Part shown: positions 25,695 through 33,761 of the stretch, one piece after another | Layout: the number at the start of each line of letters is the position of its first letter | Position numbering within the stretch: the first letter of the stretch is position 1 | From: DASRAJ01 sp039920305 | GTDB lineage: Bacteria; Bacteroidota; Bacteroidia; Chitinophagales; UBA10324 | Reading direction: 5' to 3' | Assembly: GCA_039920305.1 (NCBI GenBank) | Contig: JBDSEA010000013.1 | Coordinates: 1-36,923 of the forward strand | Length of the DNA stretch: 36,923 nt | Position numbers and translations under genes: made by a program | The notes under the pieces: model-generated | What the model was told of the DNA's origin: nothing | The model's database searches: none | What the model saw: the letters and a program-made list of their open reading frames with translations, nothing else

Positions 25695-26816
25695 TCAATT
25701 TTGTTTTGGTTGAGCAGATGACTGATTACGCTTCTTAAAAAACTTATGATAAAAACTGAATTTGTTTCCTTTGATGGTTAGTGCCACCGGCAGTTTTTTC
25801 TTTTCACTTATCTCATCATTAAAAGATGAAATTGTTTTAAGGAAGTCTTCCCTTCCGGAAAGCCGAAGCAATTCGCTTCCTAATGCTGCGGCAACCGTGG
25901 TAAGTTTGCTTCCCTGTTTATTATTCCTGGAAGCATATTGTGCGGGCGGCAATGCAGGCGGTTTTCGATAGGGCGCCTTCCTGAAGGCTGGCCTATAATT
26001 GATCATTTGAATTTTATGCTCTACCCTCGTCATTTGATCATCACCTGTCACTAACTTTTTATCCGGATCATTATAAAATGAAGAAGATTCTGCATCATGA
26101 TCATGGTTAATATCAGCATTTTGATTGTAAGAATGACTGCCTGAATTCCCCTTATTTGCCAGGGATTTTTGTACACCTCTGTTTTCGGGCTCGCTTGAAT
26201 AAACAGGCAGTTTTTTATCCTCCTCGAGTGATTGATAAGAAAATTGATTGTCAGACTTATTAGGATCAAGGACTTCGGGCTGTGCTGCTGAAACCGTTGC
26301 ATTTGCTACGTCGAATACGGTGTCGTTCCACTGCATCCCTTTGATCATGATGATCAGCATCAGGCAGGCAGCTACTGCAATCGCAAGTGCATATCTTACA
26401 TACATCACTGCAACTTTGCCATCTCTCTTTTTCAATGAATTTTTATCAGGAAAAACAACGGATAAATCTGAAACCAGCCTTGCGGATGTGAATGCATTCA
26501 TTTCACGCTGTAATTCGGGATGCTCATCCATGAATGACTCAACCTCACCTGATTCTCCCCTTGCCAGGTCACCTTCGATTTTTCTGAGCATGTATTCCTC
26601 ATAATTTGCCATGGTAATTCCTTTCTTCAAAAGCTCCTTTCGGGGTAAGAAAATTTTCTCATCAGCCGAAAGAACAGTGGCTTTAAGTGCATTCAGCTCA
26701 GCATTCAAATCAGGATGCTTCATAAGAAATAACGCTACTGCTGCAATCTCCTGTGGTGAGCATTCACCATCAAGGTACCGCACTAGGTATTCGTCGTAAT
26801 TCTGAAGGCTGATCAT
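25695..26816 (-). CDS. membrane anti-sigma factor with two tandem cytoplasmic domains
   Basis: The 373-residue product carries two similar helical domains at the N-terminus. The first starts NYDEYLVRYLDGECSPQEIA and ends near residue 65; the second starts NYEEYMLRKIEGDLARGESG and ends near residue 130. Both contain a HPDL/HPEL turn. A single membrane helix follows at about 139-160 (YVRYALAIAVAACLMLIIMI), then about 210 periplasmic residues that are polar and Arg/Lys-rich. This fits an anti-sigma factor holding the ECF sigma factor encoded just upstream. The start at 26816 is one base after the sigma stop (TGACATG); an ATG at 26828 overlapping the sigma gene is an alternative. No zinc-binding HxxxCxxC was seen. 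Confidence 0.82.
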   Translation of the reverse strand: MISLQNYDEYLVRYLDGECSPQEIAAVALFLMKHPDLNAELNALKATVLSADEKIFLPRKELLKKGITMANYEEYMLRKIEGDLARGESGEVESFMDEHPELQREMNAFTSARLVSDLSVVFPDKNSLKKRDGKVAVMYVRYALAIAVAACLMLIIMIKGMQWNDTVFDVANATVSAAQPEVLDPNKSDNQFSYQSLEEDKKLPVYSSEPENRGVQKSLANKGNSGSHSYNQNADINHDHDAESSSFYNDPDKKLVTGDDQMTRVEHKIQMINYRPAFRKAPYRKPPALPPAQYASRNNKQGSKLTTVAAALGSELLRLSGREDFLKTISSFNDEISEKKKLPVALTIKGNKFSFYHKFFKKRNQSSAQPKQN

Positions 26817-26817
26817 G

Positions 26818-27303
26818 TCAAATAGCATTTTCTGTACTTACCAAATAATTTTTCATAGCTGTTCTTGCCCTGAATATGTAAACCTTTACCTGGGATTCAT
26901 TCAACTCAGTTATCTGTCCTATATCTTCATAAGAATACCCCTCATAATCCCTCAGCATCAGAACAGTTTTCTGAATTTCCGGCAGGTTTTTCAAGGCTTG
27001 CTCAACCGCATCACGCACCCCTGTAAATTGATAGCTGCTTCCCTGCATTTGCAAATGCTCATCACTTATGTCACTTTCTCCTTTTCGCTTTCTGAACTGA
27101 TCAATCATGTTATGATAGGCAACTGTGAATAAATACGAGCGGCTTTTTTCAAACTGAATTCCTTCATAATTCTTCCACAAAATTTCGAATGCATTTTGAA
27201 CAACATCCTGTGCATCATCACTGCTTCTCATATTTTTCAGTATGAAGCGATATACACGATCTGCATAGAGCTCTACACTTTGATTGTATTCCTTTACCGT
27301 CAT
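26818..27303 (-). CDS. ECF-type RNA polymerase sigma factor
   Basis: A 161-residue sigma-70 family factor of the extracytoplasmic function class. Region 2 is at about 10-75 (VYRFILKNMRSSDDAQDVVQ, FEILWKNYEG, SYLFTVAYHNMIDQFRKRK). Region 4 is at about 105-155 (LKNLPEIQKTVLMLRDYEGY, SYEDIGQITELNESQVKVYI). A short linker replaces region 3, as expected for the class. The gene heads a tight four-gene unit with its anti-sigma factor and two envelope proteins. A TACGTTTG box lies about 50 bases upstream. Confidence 0.93.
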   Translation of the reverse strand: MTVKEYNQSVELYADRVYRFILKNMRSSDDAQDVVQNAFEILWKNYEGIQFEKSRSYLFTVAYHNMIDQFRKRKGESDISDEHLQMQGSSYQFTGVRDAVEQALKNLPEIQKTVLMLRDYEGYSYEDIGQITELNESQVKVYIFRARTAMKNYLVSTENAI

Positions 27304-27353
27304 ACCCGCGGCACTTTTAGCAGTTGATAAAGTAATGACAGGTCTGGCGGCGC

Positions 27354-27361
27354 CAAACGTA
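27354..27361 (-). promoter_or_regulatory. possible -7 box (TACGTTTG) before the sigma factor gene
   Basis: TACGTTTG matches TAnnTTTG, about 50 bases before the ATG. No TTG is seen at 19 bases upstream. Self-regulation by the ECF factor through an unknown motif is an alternative. Confidence 0.35.
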
Positions 27362-27498
27362 AATATGCACTCCTCTTATCTTCATCTATTTTGATTTGGT
27401 GCACAGGTAAAGCGATTGATCATATCAAAATGTTACACACAATACCAGAATTATTAAACTTTTAATCAATTATCTAAAAATCTCTCAGAAAGGAAAAT

Positions 27499-27514
27499 TG
27501 CTCATATATGAGCA
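27499..27514. repeat. perfect 16-base palindrome TGCTCATATATGAGCA
   Basis: A perfect inverted repeat without spacer, next to the rplI terminator and about 195 bases upstream of the sigma factor start. It may be an operator or a second hairpin; nothing else supports either. Confidence 0.5.
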
Positions 27515-27515
27515 T

Positions 27516-27553
27516 AAAAAAATCCCAATTGTTTTAACAATTGAGATTTTTTT
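27516..27553 (-). terminator. terminator of the rpsF-rpsR-rplI operon
   Basis: A 13-base stem with one mismatch (27521-27533 with 27536-27548), flanked by A and T runs on both sides. On the minus strand it is followed by seven T residues, 15 bases after the rplI stop. The symmetric A/T flanks mean it could act in both directions. Confidence 0.8.
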
Positions 27554-27567
27554 TAATTAATCAGATT

Positions 27568-28014
27568 TTATTCCGCCACCACTTCAAAAGCCACTTCTAC
27601 ATTCACATCTTTATGCAATGAAACACCGGCTTTATAATCACCAATCATACTTACATCATCCGGCAGGGTTATCTTTTTGCGGTCAATAGAAATGTTTGAT
27701 TGTTTTTTGATTGCATGCGCAAGCTGAATCGTAGTAACACTGCCGAAAATCTTTCCGCTTGTTCCGGTTTTGGCGCCAATTCTATAAACTGTATTTTTCA
27801 GCACATCCTGCACCTGAACAATGGCCTTAACCAGTTTCTCTTCGCGCCGCTCGTCCTGCTTCACGCGCTCACTGAGCATTTTCTTTTGTGAATCGTCTGC
27901 TACGACAGCGAACTTCCGGGGCAAAAGAAAATTGCGGGCGTATCCGTGGCGAACTTTTACAAGCTCATTTTCTTTCCCAAGCTTATCTACATCCTGAAGC
28001 AAAATAACATCCAT
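27568..28014 (-). CDS. rplI: 50S ribosomal protein L9
   Basis: This 148-residue protein starts MDVILLQDVDKLGKENELV and continues VRHGYARNFLLPRKFAV, the highly conserved N-terminal rRNA-binding domain of L9. A long central helix follows (residues about 40-80), then the C-terminal domain with AKTGTSGKIFGSVTTIQLAH. The length equals the family norm. It is the last gene of the rpsF-rpsR-rplI operon, seven bases after rpsR, and a hairpin terminator follows. Confidence 0.98.
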   Translation of the reverse strand: MDVILLQDVDKLGKENELVKVRHGYARNFLLPRKFAVVADDSQKKMLSERVKQDERREEKLVKAIVQVQDVLKNTVYRIGAKTGTSGKIFGSVTTIQLAHAIKKQSNISIDRKKITLPDDVSMIGDYKAGVSLHKDVNVEVAFEVVAE

Positions 28015-28021
28015 GGTTCAA

Positions 28022-28294
28022 TTACTTTAAAAGGTCAGTAACATATGGCAAAAGAGCGAGATGCCTGGCGCGCTTAATTGCCTGCCCGACTTTTCGCTGG
28101 TATTTCAATGAATTGCCGGAAAGGCGGCGTGGTAAAATTTTCCCCTGCTCATTGATAAAGTTGAGAAGGAATTCTGTCTCCTTATAATCAATGTACCGGA
28201 TGTTATACTTCTTAAAGCGGCAGAATTTCTTCGGGCGCTTCACCATCTTCTGACTGGTGAGATACTTAATATCTTTGGGATTTCTTGTTGCCAT
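28022..28294 (-). CDS. rpsR: 30S ribosomal protein S18
   Basis: A 90-residue S18 with the core motif KKYNIRYIDYKETEFLLNFI and the C-terminal GKILPRRLSGNSLKYQRKV followed by AIKRARHLALLPY, both diagnostic. It binds next to S6 on the small-subunit platform. Its ATG overlaps the rpsF stop by one base (TAATG), so translation is probably coupled, matching the 1:1 S6-S18 complex. Confidence 0.98.
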   Translation of the reverse strand: MATRNPKDIKYLTSQKMVKRPKKFCRFKKYNIRYIDYKETEFLLNFINEQGKILPRRLSGNSLKYQRKVGQAIKRARHLALLPYVTDLLK

Positions 28295-28701
28295 TATGCA
28301 GTGGGTTGGAGATTAGCGACGGGTGATGCAATATTCGGCTTAACTTCTTCTGCGGCATCCTTTTTCTTGCCCACCAGACCCTTACGGCGCCTGTCATTGT
28401 ATTCAATGGCATCTTTATCCAGCTTAACCGTAAGCCATCGCATAATATTCTCATCGCGCTTGAATTCTACTTCGAGCTTTTGATGGAGTGTACCGGGTCC
28501 GGAGAATTCCATGATAAAATAAATTCCGTTGGATTTTCCTTCAATAAGAAAAGCGAGCTGGCGTAAGCCCCACTGCCGCTCTTCAAGAATGGCAGCACCG
28601 CCATCGGTGACCATCCGGGTATATTTTGAAACCTCTCTTTTCACCTCATCATCGGACAAAAGCGGCGAAAAGATAATTACGGTTTCATAATGAGTATTCA
28701 T
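28294..28701 (-). CDS. rpsF: 30S ribosomal protein S6
   Basis: A 135-residue S6. The motifs are YETVIIFSPLLSDDEVKREV, EERQWGLRQLAFLIEGKSNG and YFIMEFSGPGTLHQKLEVEF followed by RDENIMRWLTVKLD. The C-terminal 30 residues are a charged and Ala/Pro-rich tail, longer than in Escherichia coli before modification. It is the first gene of the operon, preceded by a well-formed Bacteroidota promoter. Confidence 0.98.
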   Translation of the reverse strand: MNTHYETVIIFSPLLSDDEVKREVSKYTRMVTDGGAAILEERQWGLRQLAFLIEGKSNGIYFIMEFSGPGTLHQKLEVEFKRDENIMRWLTVKLDKDAIEYNDRRRKGLVGKKKDAAEEVKPNIASPVANLQPTA

Positions 28702-28735
28702 TCGTTACTTAAGATGTTTTTGATTTTAGGGAGGG

Positions 28736-28766
28736 CAAAGATATACAATGAAGGCGACAGAGCAAA
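28736..28766 (-). promoter_or_regulatory. rpsF: promoter of the rpsF-rpsR-rplI operon (TTTG-N19-TATCTTTG)
   Basis: On the minus strand a -33 TTTG (28763-28766) is separated by 19 bases from a perfect -7 TATCTTTG (28736-28743), the Bacteroidota housekeeping consensus. The leader to the ATG at 28701 is about 30 bases. Confidence 0.75.
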
Positions 28767-28812
28767 CCGCCGGAAAAAATAGTTGAATCAATACCCGGTA
28801 AATCATTAAAGA

Positions 28813-31701
28813 TCATGCACCTGCCGATTCCTCAGCATAACTCTCAACCGGTGGGCAGCTGCAGATCAGATTACGGTCACCGTAGGTATTGTTTATGCGC
28901 GCCACCGATGCCCAGAATTTATTGTGCTTAAGAAATGGCACCGGAAAAGCTGCTTTGCCGCGTGAATAAGAATGCTTCCAGTCATTGCCGGTTACCTCAT
29001 GCAGGGTGTGGGGAGCATTTTTTAAGACATTGTCCCGTTTATCGGCAAGTCCACCGGTTATCTCCTGAATCTCATTGCGTATTGAAATTAATGCATCGGA
29101 AAAACGATCCAGTTCTGCCAGGTCTTCGCTCTCTGTGGGTTCTATCATCATGGTGCCGGGAACAGGAAAAGAAACCGTTGGCGCATGAAAGCTGTAATCA
29201 ATCAGCCTCTTGGCAATATCTTCAACCTCAATTCCTGCACTTTTGTACGCGCGCATATCCACAATCATTTCATGGGCGCATCTACCATTTTTTCCTTCAT
29301 ATAATATCGTAAAGTGCTTTTCTAATCTTGACTTGATATAATTGGCATTCAGAATGGCAATTTCTGTTGAGAGCCTTGATCCTTTCTCACCCAGCATCAT
29401 TAAATAACCATATGAAATAATAAGGATGCTTGCGCTTCCCCACGGTGCAGCAGAAATAGCATGAATCCCTTTTTCTCCTCCGCATTTAATTACAGGATGT
29501 GAAGGAAGATAAGCTGCCAGCTTATCATTCACACAAATCGGTCCCATGCCCGGACCGCCGCCGCCATGCGGAATCGCAAAGGTTTTATGAAGGTTTAAAT
29601 GATTTACATCCGCACCGATGGCAGCAGGGTTTGTAAGCCCCACCTGGGCATTCATGTTTGCACCATCCATATAAACCAGGCCGCCGTGGTTGTGAATGAT
29701 CCCGCAAACTTCACGGATGTGCTCCTCATAAATTCCGTGTGTTGACGGGTAAGTGACCATCAGGCATGCAAGGTCATTCCTGTGCATCTCCGACCTTGCT
29801 TTTAAATCAGCAAGATCAATGTTTCCGTCTTCATCACTTTTTATTACTACTACCTTCATACCTGCCATCACAGCACTTGCAGGATTTGTTCCATGAGCTG
29901 AGGAGGGAATAAGCGCAACATTCCGGTGGTGATCCCCCCGATCACGGTGATAAGCCATGATAACCATAAGACCTGCATATTCACCCTGGGCACCGGAATT
30001 CGGTTGCAATGAGCAGGCAGTAAACCCGGTAATCGAGCAGAGCATTTGTTCCAGTTCATTAATTATTTGCTGGTAACCACCTGCCTGCTCAACGGGAACA
30101 AATGGATGCAGCTGAGAAAATTCAGGAAAACTTACAGGGATCATCTCACTTGCCGCGTTTAGCTTCATGGTGCATGAGCCCAATGATATCATCGAAGTGT
30201 TCAATGCAAGATCCTTATTCTCCAGTGATTTCATATAGCGCATGAGCTGCGATTCAGAATGATGCGTGTTGAATACCGGATGAGTAAGAAAAGGAGTTGT
30301 TCGTTTAAACGGGAAAGGAATTCTTTCAGGGAGATGATTTGAATTTCCAGTTTTATTTTTTCCGCAAGCTTCTGCAAAGACACTGATTACACTATCTATA
30401 TCTTTTTTTGATACTGTTTCATCGAGCGCAATGCCGATACCTCCATCATTGAAATAGCGGAAATTGATTTGATTTTTCTCTGAAATGGATTTTACATTCT
30501 GCTGAAAAGACTGATCATTTTCACCTGCAAGAATCTTCAAAGTATCAAAGAAAAAATCATTTACCTGCCTGTATCCCATCTGTTCCAGCCGGGTACTTAA
30601 TGAAACAGCACTTTCATGAATGGCTGAAGCAATTTCTTCCAGTCCCTTGGGGCCGTGATACACTGCATACATTGCTGCAATGTTTGCAAGCAATGCCTGC
30701 GCTGTACAAATATTGGATGTTGCCTTTTCACGCTTGATGTGCTGCTCTCTTGTTTGCAATGCCATTCGATAAGCCTGGTTCCCATGAGCATCAACTGACA
30801 CACCGATAATTCTGCCGGGCATCTGTCGCTTAAATTCCTCTTTAGTTGCAAAAAATGCGGCATGAGGTCCTCCATAACCAAGAGGCACACCAAAGCGCTG
30901 TGCTGATCCAACACACACTTCTGCACCTGATTCTCCCGGGGTTTTCAACAACGTAAGCGCCATCAGGTCCGAGATCAGGATTACCTTAATTCCTTTTGCG
31001 TGTGCCTGAAGAATCCATTCAGTGTTATCTTCCACCCTGCCATCGCCATCCGGATACTGGAGTATGGCACCGAAAAAATTTTCTTCAAAATCAAACTGAT
31101 GATGGTCACCAATCACGAGCTGAATCCCCAGTGGCTCCGAACGAGTGCTAAGCACATCAATGTTCTGGGGGAAAAGCTTTTCGGAGACAAAAAATTTATT
31201 GTTTTCCGGATTATTGCTTTCACGGGCATGGAATAACATGAGCATTGCTTCTGCCGCAGCGGTCGCTTCATCAAGTAATGAAGCATTAGCGACTTCCATT
31301 CCGGTTAAGTCAATCACCATGGTTTGAAAGTTCAGCAATGATTCCAGTCTTCCCTGAGCAATTTCTGCCTGGTAAGGGGTATATTGAGTGTACCATCCAG
31401 GGTTTTCAAACAGGTTTCGCAGTATTACCGAAGGTGTAATGGTATTGTAATACCCCATTCCGATATAGGTCCGGAAGATTTTGTTTTCTGATGCAACAGT
31501 ACGAATGTGATTGAGGTATTCGTATTCACTCATCGCCTCAGGCAAACCAAGATTGTTTTTTAACCGTATATCACCCGGAATTACTTCGCTAACAAGTTGA
31601 TCCAGCGTATCGCAACCCACGACGCTTAGCATTTGTTGAATCTCCTGATCTGTAACACCAATGTGGCGTGAGGCAAATTCTTTTGGGATGATTGAAATCA
31701 T
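28813..31701 (-). CDS. gcvP: glycine dehydrogenase (decarboxylating), P protein of the glycine cleavage system
   Basis: This 962-residue PLP enzyme releases CO2 from glycine and passes the aminomethyl group to the lipoylated H protein. It is the single-chain form: the N-terminal half opens ASRHIGVTDQEIQQML and has YTPYQAEIAQGRLESLLNFQ; the C-terminal half has ISLGSCTMKLNAA, LQPNSGAQGEYAGL and the PLP site NLHKTFAIPHGGGGPGMGP with Lys706. The length is normal for fused GcvP. A Bacteroidota promoter lies 22 bases upstream. No gcvT or gcvH is present in the window. It depends on the lipoate made by LipA at 17585-18460. Confidence 0.98.
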   Translation of the reverse strand: MISIIPKEFASRHIGVTDQEIQQMLSVVGCDTLDQLVSEVIPGDIRLKNNLGLPEAMSEYEYLNHIRTVASENKIFRTYIGMGYYNTITPSVILRNLFENPGWYTQYTPYQAEIAQGRLESLLNFQTMVIDLTGMEVANASLLDEATAAAEAMLMLFHARESNNPENNKFFVSEKLFPQNIDVLSTRSEPLGIQLVIGDHHQFDFEENFFGAILQYPDGDGRVEDNTEWILQAHAKGIKVILISDLMALTLLKTPGESGAEVCVGSAQRFGVPLGYGGPHAAFFATKEEFKRQMPGRIIGVSVDAHGNQAYRMALQTREQHIKREKATSNICTAQALLANIAAMYAVYHGPKGLEEIASAIHESAVSLSTRLEQMGYRQVNDFFFDTLKILAGENDQSFQQNVKSISEKNQINFRYFNDGGIGIALDETVSKKDIDSVISVFAEACGKNKTGNSNHLPERIPFPFKRTTPFLTHPVFNTHHSESQLMRYMKSLENKDLALNTSMISLGSCTMKLNAASEMIPVSFPEFSQLHPFVPVEQAGGYQQIINELEQMLCSITGFTACSLQPNSGAQGEYAGLMVIMAYHRDRGDHHRNVALIPSSAHGTNPASAVMAGMKVVVIKSDEDGNIDLADLKARSEMHRNDLACLMVTYPSTHGIYEEHIREVCGIIHNHGGLVYMDGANMNAQVGLTNPAAIGADVNHLNLHKTFAIPHGGGGPGMGPICVNDKLAAYLPSHPVIKCGGEKGIHAISAAPWGSASILIISYGYLMMLGEKGSRLSTEIAILNANYIKSRLEKHFTILYEGKNGRCAHEMIVDMRAYKSAGIEVEDIAKRLIDYSFHAPTVSFPVPGTMMIEPTESEDLAELDRFSDALISIRNEIQEITGGLADKRDNVLKNAPHTLHEVTGNDWKHSYSRGKAAFPVPFLKHNKFWASVARINNTYGDRNLICSCPPVESYAEESAGA

Positions 31702-31723
31702 TTAATAGTGCAATTTGAACCTG

Positions 31724-31753
31724 CAAAGTTATTTGAACAGCAATAGATTACAA
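31724..31753 (-). promoter_or_regulatory. gcvP: promoter of gcvP (TTG-N19-TAACTTTG)
   Basis: On the minus strand TTG (31751-31753), 19 bases, then TAACTTTG (31724-31731). Spacing and sequence match the same consensus as the rpsF promoter. It ends 22 bases before the ATG. Confidence 0.7.
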
Positions 31754-31808
31754 CGGTAAAACCGTAAGGATCTGAAGAATGGCATTCATAATAAAAAACT
31801 TCAACAAC

Positions 31809-32573
31809 TTATAAAACAGCTTCCTGCTTATGATCAAGCAGGCCGAGAAAATAACTCATTGCCCTTTTCTTCTCTGCATCAATATGATACTGAATTCTTT
31901 TTCCAAGATACTCCTGAACATTCACACCGTGAAAATATATCTGTTCCATAGCAATCACTTTATCAATATCATGAAGGCCTGATTGAAGAGCCTGGCTGAA
32001 TAAATTGGTAAAGTTTTCATCCATTTTTTTATTAGCAACCCAGCATGCGAAAACAAAAGGCATTCCTGAGAAACTCTTCCATGCCTCCCCAAGATCATAT
32101 ACATAATCATACATTTCTTTCAGCTTCAAAGCACGGTCACCGATAAACAGACCCGCATATTTTCCCATCACCTGTTTTTCATAGCCCGGGGATGCCTGCA
32201 CCAATCTCGGTGAAACCTTCCAGTATTCTCTTACGAGCATTTGTGTTAATGCTGCGGATGTTCTTGACTGGTAATCAATAAATAATTTTTCTGAATCCTT
32301 AAGCGGCACCTGCGAGCAGATCACTACTGATGAAACCTCGCCATCACAACAAATTCCAAAATCCGAAATAATATATGAATCATTGATCTCGGGAAGAATG
32401 CTCACTGGAACTAATCCTAAATCAATTTCACCATTCAGCAACCTTTTAGCAATTACAGCAGGCTGGTGCAGTGATAGCTCTATAGCACCTCTAACTGATG
32501 AATGCTCCAGGCCATAAATGAAGGGTCTGGTATTGAGATAGGAAACTGCCCCAACTCTTATTTTATTTGTCAT
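31809..32573 (-). CDS. mqnA: chorismate dehydratase, futalosine menaquinone pathway
   Basis: The first enzyme of the futalosine route to menaquinone: it dehydrates chorismate to 3-[(1-carboxyvinyl)oxy]benzoate, the substrate of MqnE. The 254-residue product has the signature VGAVSYLNTRPFIYGL (residues 7-22, with the conserved Asn14), NGEIDLGLVPVS and YAGLFIGDRAL. It has the periplasmic-binding-protein-like fold of MqnA/MqnD; the N-terminal motif separates it from MqnD. Its ATG overlaps the stop of the histidine phosphatase gene by four bases. mqnE lies about 1.2 kb upstream on the same strand. Confidence 0.93.
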   Translation of the reverse strand: MTNKIRVGAVSYLNTRPFIYGLEHSSVRGAIELSLHQPAVIAKRLLNGEIDLGLVPVSILPEINDSYIISDFGICCDGEVSSVVICSQVPLKDSEKLFIDYQSRTSAALTQMLVREYWKVSPRLVQASPGYEKQVMGKYAGLFIGDRALKLKEMYDYVYDLGEAWKSFSGMPFVFACWVANKKMDENFTNLFSQALQSGLHDIDKVIAMEQIYFHGVNVQEYLGKRIQYHIDAEKKRAMSYFLGLLDHKQEAVL

Positions 32574-33181
32574 ACCTTAAGGTGATCCCTGTTGTTATAT
32601 ATAGTGATGGAAAAACGCTCACCGTCAAAAATAAGTTTGTACAGTGTAAGATTCGAGTGAGGATATTTCTCCATCGCAGATAAATCCTCACCAAGCAGGT
32701 TGGCAAGAAACATCCGTATGGCTCTGCCGTGCATGCAGATGAGAATTTCTTTTTCAGGTTTTGAAAGCAGATACTGAATGAATTTCATCTGACGCAAACT
32801 CACTTCGACCGGAGACTCTCCGCCTTCAGCTTTTTGATTAAAATCTCCTGCTTTCCAATCCTCCTGAAGTTGCTGATACAGTGCTTTAAATTCAGGAGTT
32901 ACCGGCTGACCTTCGAAAATCCCCCAGCTGATTTCATCGAGCTCGGCATGCCGCTCCCATGGAATTCCTTTTTCAATAAAAAGGCTGACGCTCTCATATG
33001 AACGACGCAATGTTGAAGTATAAATAATCTCAAAAGGCTGATTGCAATAACGCTGGTAGAAAAGAAGTGATTGTTCTCTTCCTATGTCATTCAGTGAAGG
33101 ATTAACACCCCTACCCTGTACAATTCCCTGCTTGTTGTTATCAGTTTCGCCGTGGCGAATAATGAAGAGTTGTTTAGTCAA
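32570..33181 (-). CDS. histidine phosphatase family protein
   Basis: A 203-residue member of the phosphoglycerate-mutase-like branch. The catalytic motif is IIRHGETDN (His10, with Arg9 and Glu12). A second Arg is in STLRRSYES, the proton-donor Glu is in LDEISWGIFEG (Glu83), and the second His is in CMHGRAIRMF (His151). Catalysis is therefore likely intact. The substrate is not predictable; alpha-ribazole phosphatase-like, sugar-phosphate and nucleotide-phosphate roles all occur in the family. The initiator is TTG at 33181: TAA closes the frame two codons upstream and the resulting MTKQLFIIRHGET opening is normal. The 3' end overlaps mqnA by four bases. Confidence 0.9.
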   Translation of the reverse strand: MTKQLFIIRHGETDNNKQGIVQGRGVNPSLNDIGREQSLLFYQRYCNQPFEIIYTSTLRRSYESVSLFIEKGIPWERHAELDEISWGIFEGQPVTPEFKALYQQLQEDWKAGDFNQKAEGGESPVEVSLRQMKFIQYLLSKPEKEILICMHGRAIRMFLANLLGEDLSAMEKYPHSNLTLYKLIFDGERFSITIYNNRDHLKV

Positions 33182-33191
33182 ACTTTAATTT

Positions 33192-33512
33192 TCACACGAT
33201 ATTTCTGAAGACTTTCACAAATGCTGACTTATCAATTGATTGTAATTTTCCAATCCTCCTATGAATTTTTAATTTTTTCATTGTCCAAAGCTAATGACAC
33301 CGAATAATTGAAGGCTGAAGCAATCCTGCTTCTTTCCATTTGGAAATTTGTATATTATAAACTGTATCTCGACACGGACTTGTAATCGTTGCGCATAGCA
33401 CATCATCATCTTTTGAATCAAGGATGATCATTCCTGGCCTGAGCTTAGAGCTTTTTCCTGAAGTAAACTGAAATTCTGCGAGGAAGAGATCACCAAAATG
33501 AAATTCGATCAT
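33192..33512 (-). pseudogene. PemK/MazF-like toxin gene, broken by two frameshifts
   Basis: The intact frame gives 73 residues (33291-33512) with the toxin motifs FGDLFLAEFQFTSGKSSKLR, LCATITSPCRD and EAGLLQPSIIR, then a stop. The family normally continues for about 35 more residues. Those can be read downstream: a shift of frame at about 33301 gives LALDNEKIKNS, and a second shift back at about 33260 gives IGKLQSIDKSAFVKVFRNIV, ending at a stop at 33192-33194. The spacing then equals the family's (about 107 codons in all). So one base seems lost and one gained. The product probably lacks its C-terminal helix and is inactive. The 5' end overlaps the antitoxin stop by four bases (ATGA). A sequencing error is a possible alternative. 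Confidence 0.7.
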
Positions 33513-33733
33513 TTGAAATCATCATAATGATCATAGATCGAATCCACCCACGCACATTCCTTGAAGATGTTTTTCATAACCTCTTTTTCCATATCCCTAT
33601 CATGATCAAGGTAGCCTTGGTAGTCAATTAGTACAACGTGATACTTTTTTTTATCGGAGATTTTTTTTCGATACTTCGAAGGATTCAAAATATTATTATC
33701 CTTTACAGGGCTTTTAAAAATAATGGCTGACAT
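33509..33733 (-). CDS. putative antitoxin partner of the PemK/MazF-like toxin
   Basis: A 74-residue protein opening MSAIIFKSPVKDNNILNPSK, which resembles the short N-terminal beta region of MazE-like antitoxins. It ends in an acidic tail (WVDSIYDHYDDFK) of a sort often seen in small Bacteroidota antitoxins. The gene order antitoxin-toxin and the four-base ATGA overlap with the toxin frame support the call more than the sequence does. The start at 33733 is preferred; an ATG at 33757 would begin inside the mqnE coding region. It appears intact, unlike the toxin. It lies 28 bases after mqnE. Confidence 0.6.
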   Translation of the reverse strand: MSAIIFKSPVKDNNILNPSKYRKKISDKKKYHVVLIDYQGYLDHDRDMEKEVMKNIFKECAWVDSIYDHYDDFK

Positions 33734-33761
33734 TTTGATTGTTTTTACAAATCTCAATGAT

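Noticed and set aside
33255..33305. Programmed ribosomal frameshifting to make full-length toxin
   Set aside because: Two opposite shifts would be needed, and no slippery heptamer or downstream structure is seen; decay or sequence error is simpler.
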